Shown: positions 7,604 through 15,867 of the stretch, in pieces | Numbering within the stretch: position 1 is the stretch's first letter | How the letters are laid out: the number at the start of each line of letters is the position of its first letter | NCBI RefSeq assembly: GCF_037811135.1 | Contig: NZ_CP149130.1 | Coordinates: 447,001 to 511,000, forward strand | DNA length: 64,000 nt | Origin: Aeromonas rivipollensis | Lineage (GTDB): Bacteria > Pseudomonadota > Gammaproteobacteria > Enterobacterales > Aeromonadaceae | Direction of reading: 5' to 3' | The notes under the pieces: model-generated | The model's input: the letters and a program-made list of their open reading frames with translations, nothing else | Told to the model about the DNA's origin: nothing | The model's database searches: none | Program-made: the position numbers and the translations under genes

Positions 7604-8887
7604 ATGCAAATAGATCCGGCCAGCACGGCGATGCAACTGGTGGCCATCGAGCGCCAGAACATGGACAAGCTGCTGAAGAAGCAGCTGGACAGCGTCAAGG
7701 GACAGCAGAGCGCCATCAGCAGCCTCACCACCAAGCTGTCGAGCTTCCAGACCCTGCTCAAGGACCTGAACAAGGCGACCAGCTTGCAGGCGCAGAAGGC
7801 CACCATGTCCCAGGAGGGGATCATGACTGTGACGAGCAATGGCAAAGCCAGCTCGGGCCAGTACAACTTCTTCGTGGAGCAGCTTGCCCAGTCCCATCAG
7901 GTCGGCCTGCAGCTCGATAGCGACACTGCGCCGCTGCCCGCCGACGGCGTCTTCTCCCTGACCGTCAAGGGCAAGACCATGAACATCGATCTGGCGACCC
8001 TGCCGGCCGGTGCGACCGCCAAGGATCTGGTCTCCCAGATCAACAACGCCAAGGACAACCCGGGTGTGAAGGCGACCCTGGTGCGCACCGACGGCAAGGT
8101 CAGCATGGTGCTGACCAGCAAGGATAGCGGGGTTGAGAACGCCATCACCCTGGGCTACAGCGGCGATGCCGCCAATGCCCTCGGCACGGCCGTCACCGGC
8201 AAGACGGACATCACCCAGGCGCAGGACGCCAAGTTGCGGATGGGGGGCGACAACCCCCTCACCATCACCTCCGCCAGCAACAAGATAGAGAACGTGGTGG
8301 ACGGCCTGACCTTCCAGCTGACCAAGGCGCAGAAGGTCGATGATGCGCCGCTGCTGGTGACGGTGGATCAGGACAAGGAGGCGGTCACCGGTTCCCTCAA
8401 GAAATTCGTCGACGGCTACAACGAGCTGGTGGATGAGCTGGCCAAGATGACCTCCAGCGATCCCAAGGCGCCGGGGGCGCTCTCCTCCGACAGCGGGGTG
8501 CGCAGTCTCAAGAGCATGCTGGCCCGCAGCGTGCGGGAGTTGCCCGGGGATCTGACTCTGGGCAGCCTGGGGATCAAGACCGACAAGGCAGGCAAGCTCT
8601 CCTTCAACGAGACCGACTTCAACAAGGCGCTGGAGAAGGATCCCGAACTGCTCGGCAAGGCCTTGATGGGGGATGACGGCCTGCTCAAGCGGATGAGCAA
8701 CGCACTCGATCCCTACACCAAGCGGGACGGTGCGCTCAAGGGGCGCAAGACAGGTCTGGAGGCGAACGAGAAGCGGGTCAACGAGCGCATGGAGGCACTG
8801 GATCGTCGTATGGATTCCGCGTATAAGCGCTACCTCAATCAATTCACCACCATGAACCAGATGCTGCAGACCATGGGCGCGTTGTGA
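7604..8887 (+). CDS. lafB: Lateral flagellar filament cap LafB (FliD/HAP2 family)
   Basis: LafB forms the distal cap that folds flagellin at the filament tip. The FliD N-terminal pattern (IDPASTAMQLVAIERQNMDK), the middle segment SGQYNFFVEQLAQSHQVGLQ and the C-terminal coiled coil (RVNERMEALDRRMDSAYKRY...FTTMNQMLQTM) are all present. I start at ATG 7604 because AAGGGGA stands at the right distance; the in-frame ATG at 7580 has no spaced ribosome site. The 427 residues are normal for lateral caps. lafC follows after 38 bp. Confidence 0.94.
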   Translation: MQIDPASTAMQLVAIERQNMDKLLKKQLDSVKGQQSAISSLTTKLSSFQTLLKDLNKATSLQAQKATMSQEGIMTVTSNGKASSGQYNFFVEQLAQSHQVGLQLDSDTAPLPADGVFSLTVKGKTMNIDLATLPAGATAKDLVSQINNAKDNPGVKATLVRTDGKVSMVLTSKDSGVENAITLGYSGDAANALGTAVTGKTDITQAQDAKLRMGGDNPLTITSASNKIENVVDGLTFQLTKAQKVDDAPLLVTVDQDKEAVTGSLKKFVDGYNELVDELAKMTSSDPKAPGALSSDSGVRSLKSMLARSVRELPGDLTLGSLGIKTDKAGKLSFNETDFNKALEKDPELLGKALMGDDGLLKRMSNALDPYTKRDGALKGRKTGLEANEKRVNERMEALDRRMDSAYKRYLNQFTTMNQMLQTMGAL

Positions 8888-8925
8888 GTCGGTGATCCCG
8901 TATTTCCTGAATAAGTGAGTCTTTC

Positions 8926-9318
8926 ATGTTTGAACCCCAAGAAGGCTACGACGCCTATCAGTTCGCCGCCACCCAGGCCAAGGCGGCGAGCGCCGACCCG
9001 CACCAGCTGGTGCTGATGCTGATGGACGGGCTGCTCGACGAGATCGCCAGGGCCGAGGGCCACATCCTGGCCAGGCAGTATGAGCGCAAGGGTCAGTCCA
9101 TCAACAAGTGTCTGCAGATCCTGGGGGGGCTCGACAGTGCCCTCGACATGGACAAAGGGGGGGAGTTGGCCGCCAACCTGCACCGCCTGTACGACTATTG
9201 CGGGCAGCGGTTGTTCGAGATCAGCGTGGGCAACGACGTCACGGGTTTTGCCGAGGTGCGTCGCATCCTGCTGGAGCTGAAAGAGGGTTGGGAAGCCATG
9301 GCCCGCCATCCACGCTGA
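8926..9318 (+). CDS. lafC: Lateral flagellin export chaperone LafC (FliS family)
   Basis: FliS binds the C-terminus of newly made flagellin and prevents early polymerisation. The 130 residues show the family core: an N-terminal YDAYQFAATQAKAASADPHQ, the LVLMLMDGLLDEIARAEGHI helix, then SINKCLQILGGLDSALDM and a C-terminal helix with LLELKEGWEAM. It follows lafB on the same strand, probably in the same transcript, and a sigma-54-like site occurs just after it. Confidence 0.94.
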   Translation: MFEPQEGYDAYQFAATQAKAASADPHQLVLMLMDGLLDEIARAEGHILARQYERKGQSINKCLQILGGLDSALDMDKGGELAANLHRLYDYCGQRLFEISVGNDVTGFAEVRRILLELKEGWEAMARHPR

Positions 9319-9387
9319 TGCGGAAGTCCCCCTTCCTCATCCGCCAAGGGCTACGGCTAACGCATTGAAATACCACAACTACATATC

Positions 9388-9403
9388 TGGCCTGCTCCTT
9401 GCT
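9388..9403 (+). promoter_or_regulatory. Putative sigma-54 promoter upstream of the FliT-like gene
   Basis: TGGCCTGCTCCTTGCT has the -24 GG at 9389-9390 and the -12 GC at 9401-9402, separated by exactly 10 bases. It matches the consensus TGGCAC-N5-TTGCW at most positions. It sits about 36 bp before the ATG at 9439. Lateral flagellar systems use the sigma-54 activator LafK, which would fit, but no activator site was identified. Confidence 0.7.
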
Positions 9404-9438
9404 TACTGGCAAGGTCGTCTTATTTTGGGGCCATCATC

Positions 9439-9777
9439 ATGTCCATGACCGGGGCCGTGCCGCTCAGCACGGAACGCGAGACTCGCCAGCGCCAGCTACT
9501 GGGGCTGGGACGTCTGATACTACAGCAGGCCCGTGCCGGGCAGTGGGACGCGGTGCGTCTGGCGGATCATCGCCTGGCCCAGCTCATCGACCATCTGCGC
9601 CAACAACCGGCATTGTGGCAATCCCTGGTACCGGCCCGGGATCAGGTGCGTCACTGGCATCAGGAAGCCTTGGCGCTTTGCCAGCAGGAGACTGCCCAGC
9701 GCAAGCAGGAGTGGGACGCCCTCTCCCTCAAACGAGAGGGGCTGCAAGCCTATGATGAGGCGCAAGCATGGGCATGA
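9439..9777 (+). CDS. Small FliT-like lateral flagellar chaperone (LafD/LafX position)
   Basis: This protein of 112 residues is all-helical by appearance (RQRQLLGLGRLILQQARAGQ, then DHRLAQLIDHLRQQ, then a charged C-terminal helix). It lies between the FliS-like and FliK-like genes, the place of FliT-type cap chaperones in flagellar operons. Sequence similarity to FliT is weak by eye, so the assignment rests on size, helix content and position. It overlaps lafE by 10 bp, which implies translational coupling. The names lafD (Vibrio) and lafX (Aeromonas) have been used for genes in this position as I recall, so I give no symbol. Confidence 0.7.
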   Translation: MSMTGAVPLSTERETRQRQLLGLGRLILQQARAGQWDAVRLADHRLAQLIDHLRQQPALWQSLVPARDQVRHWHQEALALCQQETAQRKQEWDALSLKREGLQAYDEAQAWA

Positions 9778-10844
9778 TCCCCTTCGTCGGCTCAGACCCG
9801 GCCCCCAATCTCGATACCACTGGCTTCACGCGTCTCGCCCGTCAACCCGATGGGCAGGGGGGGCAGTATCAGCCTCTGGAGTTTCAGCAGGAAGCCCCTG
9901 TCACCTTGCCGCTCGATGAAGCTCCGACCCCGGAATCCGAGGTCGAGGAGGGGGACTTGTCCGAGCAGGATGCGACTGAGCAACTGCACGCCTTTACCCA
10001 TATGCAGCCAGTGTTTGTCCGCCCTGACGAGGGGGGCCGTCTGTTGCCACTGCGTCAGAACCCGGAGATGTCTGCCTCCTTGGCGCAGGATGCCGGAGGC
10101 GTTCAGGATGACTCCCCCGCCGTCTCGCCCGCCCTGCGTGCCCTGGTGCGCCACGAGCGGCTGGAAACGGATCGAAGCCTGCCGATGGATCTGGTGTCGG
10201 GACGCCGGGAGATGAGCGCCTCGCTCACCGGGGAGTTTGCCCGTCAGCTGATGCAACCGGCCGCCCAGGTCGAGTCGTCGCTGCTGCACGGCAAATCGAT
10301 GGCGGGCCTGCCCCCTCTGCCTGGTGCGGATGGCTTGTCAGAGCGGGAGTCCCTTGTCCCGGATCTCAGAGGCATGTCGGCTCTGGCGCCCTCGCCACTG
10401 ACCAGGACGGCCGACTATCAGTGGGCCCCGGCGCGTCTGAGCGACAATCAGACCCAATGGGGGCAGCAGCTGGTGGACGTTTTGAAGGACAAGCTCGAGC
10501 TGCAGGTGAACCAGGGCATCAAGCAGGCGCACATTCGCCTCGATCCCCCCGAGCTGGGGCGCCTCGAATTGACGGTCAGGGTCGAGGGGGATCGGCTCAG
10601 CGTGCAGCTCAACGTGACCAACCCAGCGGTGCGTGAGGCCATGATCCAGTCGATGGAGCGGCTGCGGATGAGCCTGGCCCCTCACCATGCCGGCGGCGTC
10701 GAGGTGAACGTCGGCCAGGGAGGAGAGCAGGAGCGGGGCGATCGCTGGCAGCAGGACAAGATCCTGGCGGGCCGAAGACAGTGGCAGGAAGAACAGGAGA
10801 CATCGGGCGGTGCTGGCCAGGATTGGCTCAATACCCTGGTGTGA
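9768..10844 (+). CDS. lafE: Lateral flagellar hook-length control protein LafE (FliK family)
   Basis: FliK measures hook length and switches the export gate from hook to filament substrates. The first two thirds of the 358 residues are low in conservation and rich in Pro, Glu and Gln, as in FliK. The C-terminal switch domain is clear at about residues 240-305, with IKQAHIRLDPPELGRLELTV followed by a VQLNVTNPAVREAMIQSMER type helix. The tail is polar and Gln-rich. It overlaps the gene before it and precedes lafF by 40 bp. Confidence 0.93.
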   Translation: MGMIPFVGSDPAPNLDTTGFTRLARQPDGQGGQYQPLEFQQEAPVTLPLDEAPTPESEVEEGDLSEQDATEQLHAFTHMQPVFVRPDEGGRLLPLRQNPEMSASLAQDAGGVQDDSPAVSPALRALVRHERLETDRSLPMDLVSGRREMSASLTGEFARQLMQPAAQVESSLLHGKSMAGLPPLPGADGLSERESLVPDLRGMSALAPSPLTRTADYQWAPARLSDNQTQWGQQLVDVLKDKLELQVNQGIKQAHIRLDPPELGRLELTVRVEGDRLSVQLNVTNPAVREAMIQSMERLRMSLAPHHAGGVEVNVGQGGEQERGDRWQQDKILAGRRQWQEEQETSGGAGQDWLNTLV

Positions 10845-10884
10845 CATTTTTACAATCTGGCAATAGCGAGAGTGATTTCAAATT

Positions 10885-11343
10885 ATGCGGCGTGTCATGA
10901 AGTGGATGATGTTGATGGTGATGGCACTGTGCCTGCTGGCGGCGCTGGCCTATGGCGCCTATCTCAAGCGAGATACGGTTGCCGTCTGGCTGGGTCTGGC
11001 TGAGGCCAAGCCCGAGCTGAGCAAGACGCCGCTGTTCAAGCCGATGGAGCGCTTCGTCATCAGCCTGGAGGGGGACTCTGAGCCTCACTATCTGGTGCTG
11101 GAGCTGGCGCTGGTGACCCACAATCCCCAGCAGCTGGAGACGCTCAACGAGCTGACCCCCCTGATCCGCAATGCCATGGTGCAATATTTCAGCCATCGCT
11201 CCCACGATGCGGTGAAGCTGGAGCTGCAAAACATCTCCGCCCTGCAGACCTCTCTGCTCGGCAAGCTGGTAGCGACACTGCAAGGGTATGGCTACAAGCC
11301 CTACCTGGATGAAGTGCTGGTCACCAAGGTACTGGTGCAGTAG
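10885..11343 (+). CDS. lafF: Lateral flagellar basal body-associated protein LafF (FliL family)
   Basis: FliL surrounds the stator near the basal body and supports motor output under load. The 152 residues show one N-terminal membrane segment (MMLMVMALCLLAALAYGAYL, about residues 9-28) and the FliL periplasmic domain with RFVISLEGDSEPHYLVLELA and LNELTPLIRNAMVQYFSHRS. It is followed 5 bp later by lafS. Confidence 0.93.
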   Translation: MRRVMKWMMLMVMALCLLAALAYGAYLKRDTVAVWLGLAEAKPELSKTPLFKPMERFVISLEGDSEPHYLVLELALVTHNPQQLETLNELTPLIRNAMVQYFSHRSHDAVKLELQNISALQTSLLGKLVATLQGYGYKPYLDEVLVTKVLVQ

Positions 11344-11348
11344 CGGAC

Positions 11349-12062
11349 ATGATGGACGCTGGCTGGGACACTCCCTGCGACCTGACCCCCTCGCCCCCCC
11401 GTACCGGCGAGCAGGCTATCCTGACCCGTTATCTGCCGCTGGTGAAGCGGGCGGCCACTCACCTGCGCAGCCAGGTCAGCGCCTGTTTCGATCAGGAGGA
11501 CATGGAGCAGGTGGGCATGATGGGCTTGCTGGAGGCCTGGCGCCGTTATGGCAGCGAGCCGGATGCCCAGTTCGAGAGTTATGCGTTCAAGCGAGTCCGT
11601 GGTGCCATGCTGGACGAGCTGCGCCGGCTGGACTGGCGCCCCCGTCAGCTGCGCCAGCAGGTACATGGACACAACCAGGTGCAGCGGGAGCTGTTCAACC
11701 GGCTGGGTCGCAACCCGACCGAACAGGAGATGGCGCTGGCGCTGGGCTGCTCAGTGGAGGAGGTGCGTCAGCTGGCCTATGCCGGCCAGGCCGAAGCCTT
11801 GCAGAGTCTGGAGGAGTGGCTGGAGAACGGCGGCAGGGCACCGGCCTCGGAGTCCGACGACGTGGACCTGGCCATGACCCTCAGCAAGGTGCTCGGCTCC
11901 CTGGACAAGCGGGAGCAACTGCTGCTCTCCCTCTATTACCAGCAGGAGCTGAACATGAAGGAGATAGCGCTGGTACTCGGTCTGACCGAATCGCGGGTGT
12001 GCCAGTTGCACAAGCAGTGCGTCCTTCAGCTCAAGCAGCGTTTGGTCGACTCCATATATTAA
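11349..12062 (+). CDS. lafS: Lateral flagellar sigma-28 factor LafS (FliA family)
   Basis: LafS directs transcription of late lateral genes such as lafA. The 237 residues contain region 2 (LPLVKRAATHLRSQV, DQEDMEQVGMMGLLEAWRRY, FKRVRGAMLDELRRLDWRPR), region 3 and a region 4 helix-turn-helix (NMKEIALVLGLTESRVCQLH). These are the standard FliA segments in order. It starts 5 bp after lafF and ends 46 bp before lafT. The corresponding anti-sigma gene (lfgM) is not in this window. Confidence 0.95.
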   Translation: MMDAGWDTPCDLTPSPPRTGEQAILTRYLPLVKRAATHLRSQVSACFDQEDMEQVGMMGLLEAWRRYGSEPDAQFESYAFKRVRGAMLDELRRLDWRPRQLRQQVHGHNQVQRELFNRLGRNPTEQEMALALGCSVEEVRQLAYAGQAEALQSLEEWLENGGRAPASESDDVDLAMTLSKVLGSLDKREQLLLSLYYQQELNMKEIALVLGLTESRVCQLHKQCVLQLKQRLVDSIY

Positions 12063-12108
12063 TGCCTCTCCCTGTGGGGGAGTCTTCTTGAATTCTGCGG
12101 GAGCATCC

Positions 12109-12966
12109 ATGCAAAAACAGATCGGTCTTGGTGTCATTTTCATTTGTGTGCTTGGCGGCTTCATGATGGCCGGGGGACGGCCCATCGCCCTGTGGCAGCC
12201 CGCCGAGCTCATCATCATCATAGGTGCCGCCGCCGGCTCCATGTTCCTGGGCAACTCCAAGGAGGTGATGCATGAGATGTGGCGCCAGGTGAAGCTTTGC
12301 TTCAAGTCCAACAAGGATGAGAAGGAGATCTACCGCGAGCTGCTGACCCTGATGCATCAACTGCTGGAGGAGACCCGCAACAAGGGGATGAAGGCGCTGG
12401 ACGAGCACGTCGAGAACCCGCAGCAGAGCTCCGTCTTCCTGATGTATCCCCAGGTGTCGGAAGATCCGCAACTGCTCGGCTTCATCATCGACAACCTGCG
12501 CCTGCTGGGCATGGGCAAGATCACCCCCCATGAGCTCGACACCATACTGGAGCAGGAGATCATGGCCATCGAAGAGGACATGCTCAAGCCGTCCCACGCC
12601 CTGCACAAGACCGGTGAGGCCTGCCCCGGTTTCGGGATCCTCGCGGCCGTGATGGGGATCATCATCACCATGCAGCAGCTCGACGGCCCCCTCAGCAACA
12701 TTGGGGTGCATGTGGCTGCGGCCCTGGTGGGCACCTTCATCGGCATCTTCCTCTGCTACTGCCTGCTGGAGCCCATCAGCAATGCCATGGAGGAGATGGT
12801 CAAGCGTCGCATCGGCATGTTGATGTGCATCAAGTCGATCCTGATCGCCCAGCTGCGCGGCAAGACGCCGCTGCTCTCGGTCGATTCCGGCCGCAAGATG
12901 CTGGAGCCCGATGTGAAACCCAGCTTCCTTGAACTGGAAGACTGGGTGACCAACAGGGCCATGTAA
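12109..12966 (+). CDS. lafT: Lateral flagellar stator protein LafT (MotA family)
   Basis: This is the proton channel subunit of the lateral stator. I use ATG 12109 (MQKQIGLGVIFICVLGGFMM), which has GGGAG at good spacing, rather than the in-frame TTG at 12088. The 285 residues contain the MotA pattern: membrane segments near residues 2-20 and 28-45, a cytoplasmic domain with HALHKTGEACPGFGILAAVM, and two further segments around 176-220. The stop codon overlaps the lafU start (TAATG), which points to coupled synthesis of the A and B subunits. Confidence 0.95.
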   Translation: MQKQIGLGVIFICVLGGFMMAGGRPIALWQPAELIIIIGAAAGSMFLGNSKEVMHEMWRQVKLCFKSNKDEKEIYRELLTLMHQLLEETRNKGMKALDEHVENPQQSSVFLMYPQVSEDPQLLGFIIDNLRLLGMGKITPHELDTILEQEIMAIEEDMLKPSHALHKTGEACPGFGILAAVMGIIITMQQLDGPLSNIGVHVAAALVGTFIGIFLCYCLLEPISNAMEEMVKRRIGMLMCIKSILIAQLRGKTPLLSVDSGRKMLEPDVKPSFLELEDWVTNRAM

Positions 12967-13913
12967 TGCGCAATCACGAGCAGATCATCATCAAGCGCCA
13001 GCAGCGGCGCAGCAGTGGCCCAAAGGGGGGCGGGGCATGGAAGGTCGCCTTTGCCGATTTCACCCTGGCGATGATGGCTTTCTTCATGGTGCTCTGGATC
13101 CTGGCCGTCTCCAGCCAGGAGGAGCGCGAGGTGGTTGCCAGCCGCCTGCGTGACTACAGCATCATGGACAGCGAGGCAAACCCCTTCGATATCCGCAACA
13201 GCCCCTATCCGGTGGATCTTGGCGGCAATCCCTCGGTGCTGGAGGAGTTGAGCCCGCAGTTTGTGGAAGAGGGGCAGCGCATGCCCAGACACATGGAGCG
13301 CAATCGCAGCATCTTCACCGACGGCGCACAGGGAGGTTACGAGAACCTGCTGGTGGGCAAGATAGAGGGGGAGATGCAGATGAAGCAGCTGGCCGGTTTC
13401 ATCGGATCCATGGCGGATCAGATGCAGGCCAGAAACAACCTGGAGCTGCAACTGGTGCCCCAGGGGCTTCGCATCCTGATCCGCGATGATGACGAGCGGG
13501 AGATGTACAGCCGCGGCAGTGCCCGCATCAGCCCCTACTTCCGCCATCTGCTGATGGCGCTTGCCCCTATATTCCAGCGCGTGGAGAACAGGGTCATGAT
13601 CTCCGGTCACACCGACAGCACACCCTTTGCCGGTGACAACTACAGCAACTGGGAGCTCTCCTCCGATCGCGCCATGATGGCGAGACGGGTCCTGCTCGCC
13701 GGCGGCATGCCCCCCGAGCGGGTGGGGCAGGTGGTCGCCATGTCGGACACCATGCTGGACAACACAGCCGACCCCAGAGGCAGCCAGAACCGTCGCATCG
13801 AACTGCTGGTGATGACGACTCAGGCGGAGAAGAGCCTGGAGCAGCTGTTCAGTGCTCAAACCCAAGCCGCCACCCAGCAAGCCAAGGATGCCATTGCCCA
13901 TGGGAACCCCTGA
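12966..13913 (+). CDS. lafU: Lateral flagellar stator protein LafU (MotB family)
   Basis: LafU is the peptidoglycan-binding stator subunit. The single membrane helix near residues 27-48 carries the conserved proton-binding aspartate (KVAFADFTLAMMAFFMVLW, Asp31). The C-terminal OmpA-like domain has MISGHTDSTPFAG and RAMMARRVLLAGGMPPERV, ending in the SQNRRIELLV motif. The 315 residues match the family. It is coupled to lafT, and its last 14 bp overlap the PilZ-like gene. Some published lateral strains have inactive lafU copies; this one is intact. Confidence 0.95.
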   Translation: MRNHEQIIIKRQQRRSSGPKGGGAWKVAFADFTLAMMAFFMVLWILAVSSQEEREVVASRLRDYSIMDSEANPFDIRNSPYPVDLGGNPSVLEELSPQFVEEGQRMPRHMERNRSIFTDGAQGGYENLLVGKIEGEMQMKQLAGFIGSMADQMQARNNLELQLVPQGLRILIRDDDEREMYSRGSARISPYFRHLLMALAPIFQRVENRVMISGHTDSTPFAGDNYSNWELSSDRAMMARRVLLAGGMPPERVGQVVAMSDTMLDNTADPRGSQNRRIELLVMTTQAEKSLEQLFSAQTQAATQQAKDAIAHGNP

Positions 13914-14358
13914 TCTCGAATTGCCGGAAGTGACCCCGTTCAACGATCCCAGGCGCAAGGTGCCCCGCTGGTATCTGCACGATGGCAGCACGCCGCTGGA
14001 GTCCCAGAGCTGCGGCATTGCGGCCCGGCTCATGGTGTCTGGCCTGCTGTTTGACAAGCGAATAGGTCGGGCGGTGATCAAGGACATAGGGCCGGGTGGC
14101 GTCGGCTTCCTGGCCCCTGCCCGCTTCGTGCTGCCCGACACCGTCAGCCTGTCATTGTCACCGCAGATAGTGCTGGAGTGCCGGATCACCCACCGCCGGG
14201 TGATAGGCCAGTACCTCAGTTTCTACGGTGCGCGCTGGGCCGATCCCGAGTCCGTCGATCTCGCCCCCGTGCTCAGCCACTGGCGTCACTGCTTCATGGC
14301 GCCAGCAGAGGGCGCGTCTGCTCCAATCCCAGCGGATCCGGCAACCGTTCAAGACTGA
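13900..14358 (+). CDS. PilZ-like protein at the end of the lateral stator operon
   Basis: This small soluble protein of 152 residues is read from ATG 13900. It shows an RxxxR motif at Arg19-Arg23 (RKVPR) and, at 62-67, DIGPGG, the second PilZ motif (D/N-x-S-x-x-G) with Gly in place of Ser, followed by beta-rich sequence. PilZ domains bind cyclic di-GMP. Overlap with lafU suggests it is made with the stator and could act as a YcgR-like brake, but binding cannot be judged from sequence. Starts at 13852 and 13888 are possible; no start has a strong ribosome site. Its 3' end overlaps the convergent transglycosylase gene by 65 bp. Confidence 0.7.
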   Translation: MGTPDLELPEVTPFNDPRRKVPRWYLHDGSTPLESQSCGIAARLMVSGLLFDKRIGRAVIKDIGPGGVGFLAPARFVLPDTVSLSLSPQIVLECRITHRRVIGQYLSFYGARWADPESVDLAPVLSHWRHCFMAPAEGASAPIPADPATVQD

Positions 14359-15310
14359 TCCCCCCCCGTCCCATGTCCAGCCCCCTTGCCGGCTGCAACA
14401 GCAGGGGGTCATGCAGGCTCTCCAGCGATACGGCGCGCGCCATCATTGGCTGCTCATTCGGTCGGCTGTCAGTGGGCGCCTTGCCCTGCCCATAGACGAT
14501 GGGGCAGTCGCTCACCCCCTGAGCCTCGGGCAAGCGCCAGGCCGGATTCCACCGGCTGGCCTCGTTCATGGACACTCCCCTGGCCATGGCCCAGCTCAGC
14601 AAGGAGCAGTCACCCGGCTGCCGCCACACCCTAATACTCTCTCCCTCCTGCCAGGATGGCAGTAGAAACTGATGGTACGCCGCCCTGTCCAGCAACTGGG
14701 AGAGGGCGATGAAACGTGCCACATAGAGGCGCGTCTCGGTCGGTAGCTGAAGTTCCCACAGATTGCGCGTCCCGGCCTTGAGCACTGCCTTGAGCACCCG
14801 CCCTTCTCCCGCGTTGTAGGCCGCCAGGGCCAACAGCCAGTCCTGCCCGAAGAACTGATACAACCATCCGAGATAGGAGAGCGCGGCCTCCGTTGCCAGG
14901 GGTAGGGAATAACGGCCATCGAAGCTGGCCGTCATGGGGACGGAGAAGCGGGCTGCCGTATCAGGCATCAGTTGCCAGGGGCCGGCGGCACCGGCAGAGG
15001 AAACCACGTCCAGCCGATAGCTGCTCTCGATCAGGGGCAGGAAGGTCAGCATGGCAGGGAGCTTGCGTGCGCTGACCTGTTGCTCCACCCAACGGATCAT
15101 GGGTTGTGACTGGGTGATTCTGGTTTGCAGGTGGTTGCGTTGCTGCAGCAGAAACCGGGTCTGTTGAGTGACCAGTTCGGCACCCGTGCCGCCGATGGGG
15201 GTAGGAAAGCCCGCCTGCCAATGATACTTATCGTAGGCATGGCCATTGGCACTGATCAGCAGAGACAAGCCGGTGAGAAGGCGAAGTGACAATTTGACAA
15301 AAAAGGGCAT
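14294..15310 (-). CDS. Secreted lytic transglycosylase (SLT domain, MltD-like without LysM)
   Basis: This enzyme cleaves the glycan strands of peptidoglycan. I start at ATG 15310 (MPFFVKLSLRLLTGLSLLIS, a signal peptide) rather than the in-frame TTG at 15349. The SLT domain follows at about residues 80-200: FLPLIESSYRLDVVSSAGAA with the catalytic Glu, then GPWQLMPDTAARF and ALAAYNAGEGRVLKAV. MltD enzymes normally carry LysM repeats at the C-terminus; none is seen in the remaining 120 residues. It lies against the lateral flagellar operon, converging and overlapping with the PilZ-like gene. Confidence 0.88.
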   Translation of the reverse strand: MPFFVKLSLRLLTGLSLLISANGHAYDKYHWQAGFPTPIGGTGAELVTQQTRFLLQQRNHLQTRITQSQPMIRWVEQQVSARKLPAMLTFLPLIESSYRLDVVSSAGAAGPWQLMPDTAARFSVPMTASFDGRYSLPLATEAALSYLGWLYQFFGQDWLLALAAYNAGEGRVLKAVLKAGTRNLWELQLPTETRLYVARFIALSQLLDRAAYHQFLLPSWQEGESIRVWRQPGDCSLLSWAMARGVSMNEASRWNPAWRLPEAQGVSDCPIVYGQGKAPTDSRPNEQPMMARAVSLESLHDPLLLQPARGLDMGRGGISLERLPDPLGLEQTRPLLAP

Positions 15311-15403
15311 CGCCTGGCGGGTAAATGATAAAAACACGATGTATCTCAACAGTTTTTGACAATATCTGTCGACTGTTCATGTGGTATCCAGGACGTGATA
15401 AGC

Positions 15404-15700
15404 ATGATAACACGAGTAAAAAAGACCCCAAAGGCGGGCAGGGCGATTCAGAAATTTCTGCTTTATCTGATCCTCGTTAATTTTGGTTTGATGTGGCTCT
15501 ATGTCATGTATGCCGATGAGCTGACATTTGGTTCCAACCTCCTGCTGACTTTTCTTCTGATCCTCTATAACCTGCTGCTCTGCCAGCTGGTGGTGCTGCG
15601 TGCCCGGCGGGCAGGAGATGGCTATATCATCTACCCCGTGGTGGGAGTGAGCATTATTCTGTGTGCCGTCGTGCTGTTTCGTTTCATCATTTCACCCTGA
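15404..15700 (+). CDS. Small hydrophobic membrane protein of unknown function
   Basis: I do not recognise this 98-residue protein. From ATG 15404 it has a basic N-terminus (TRVKKTPKAGR) and three probable membrane helices: about residues 19-36 (FLLYLILVNFGLMWLYVM), 45-65 (LLLTFLLILYNLLLCQLVVL) and 75-96 (YPVVGVSIILCAVVLFRFII). AGGA lies about 10 bases upstream. It stands alone between the divergent transglycosylase and the mraZ promoter, so context gives no clear function. Confidence 0.7.
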   Translation: MITRVKKTPKAGRAIQKFLLYLILVNFGLMWLYVMYADELTFGSNLLLTFLLILYNLLLCQLVVLRARRAGDGYIIYPVVGVSIILCAVVLFRFIISP

Positions 15701-15833
15701 AACCGATTATTTATGGCCCCCAGGTGATTGGATAAATTTAATTCGATCATGAATAACTCGTGGAAAATCAACTCATTTAATCTGTAGCCTCCCCGCGCTG
15801 CGTCAATATGTTCCCCATGCCCGAGATCCTTGC

Positions 15834-15862
15834 TTGAAAAGCCCCCTGCTCGTCCTTAAACT
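15834..15862 (+). promoter_or_regulatory. Sigma-70 promoter of the dcw cluster (Pmra)
   Basis: TTGAAA (15834-15839), a 17-bp spacer and TAAACT (15857-15862) form a good sigma-70 promoter. Transcription would start near 15869, on top of the GTGG repeats, the arrangement known for the mra promoter. The rest of the gap from 15701 is AT-rich, with no other clear element. Confidence 0.7.
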
Positions 15863-15867
15863 TCATG

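Noticed and set aside
13852..13899. Earlier start for the PilZ-like protein
   Set aside because: The added residues (Pro/Lys-rich, translated from the lafU end in another frame) show no conservation pattern, though no start has a good ribosome site.
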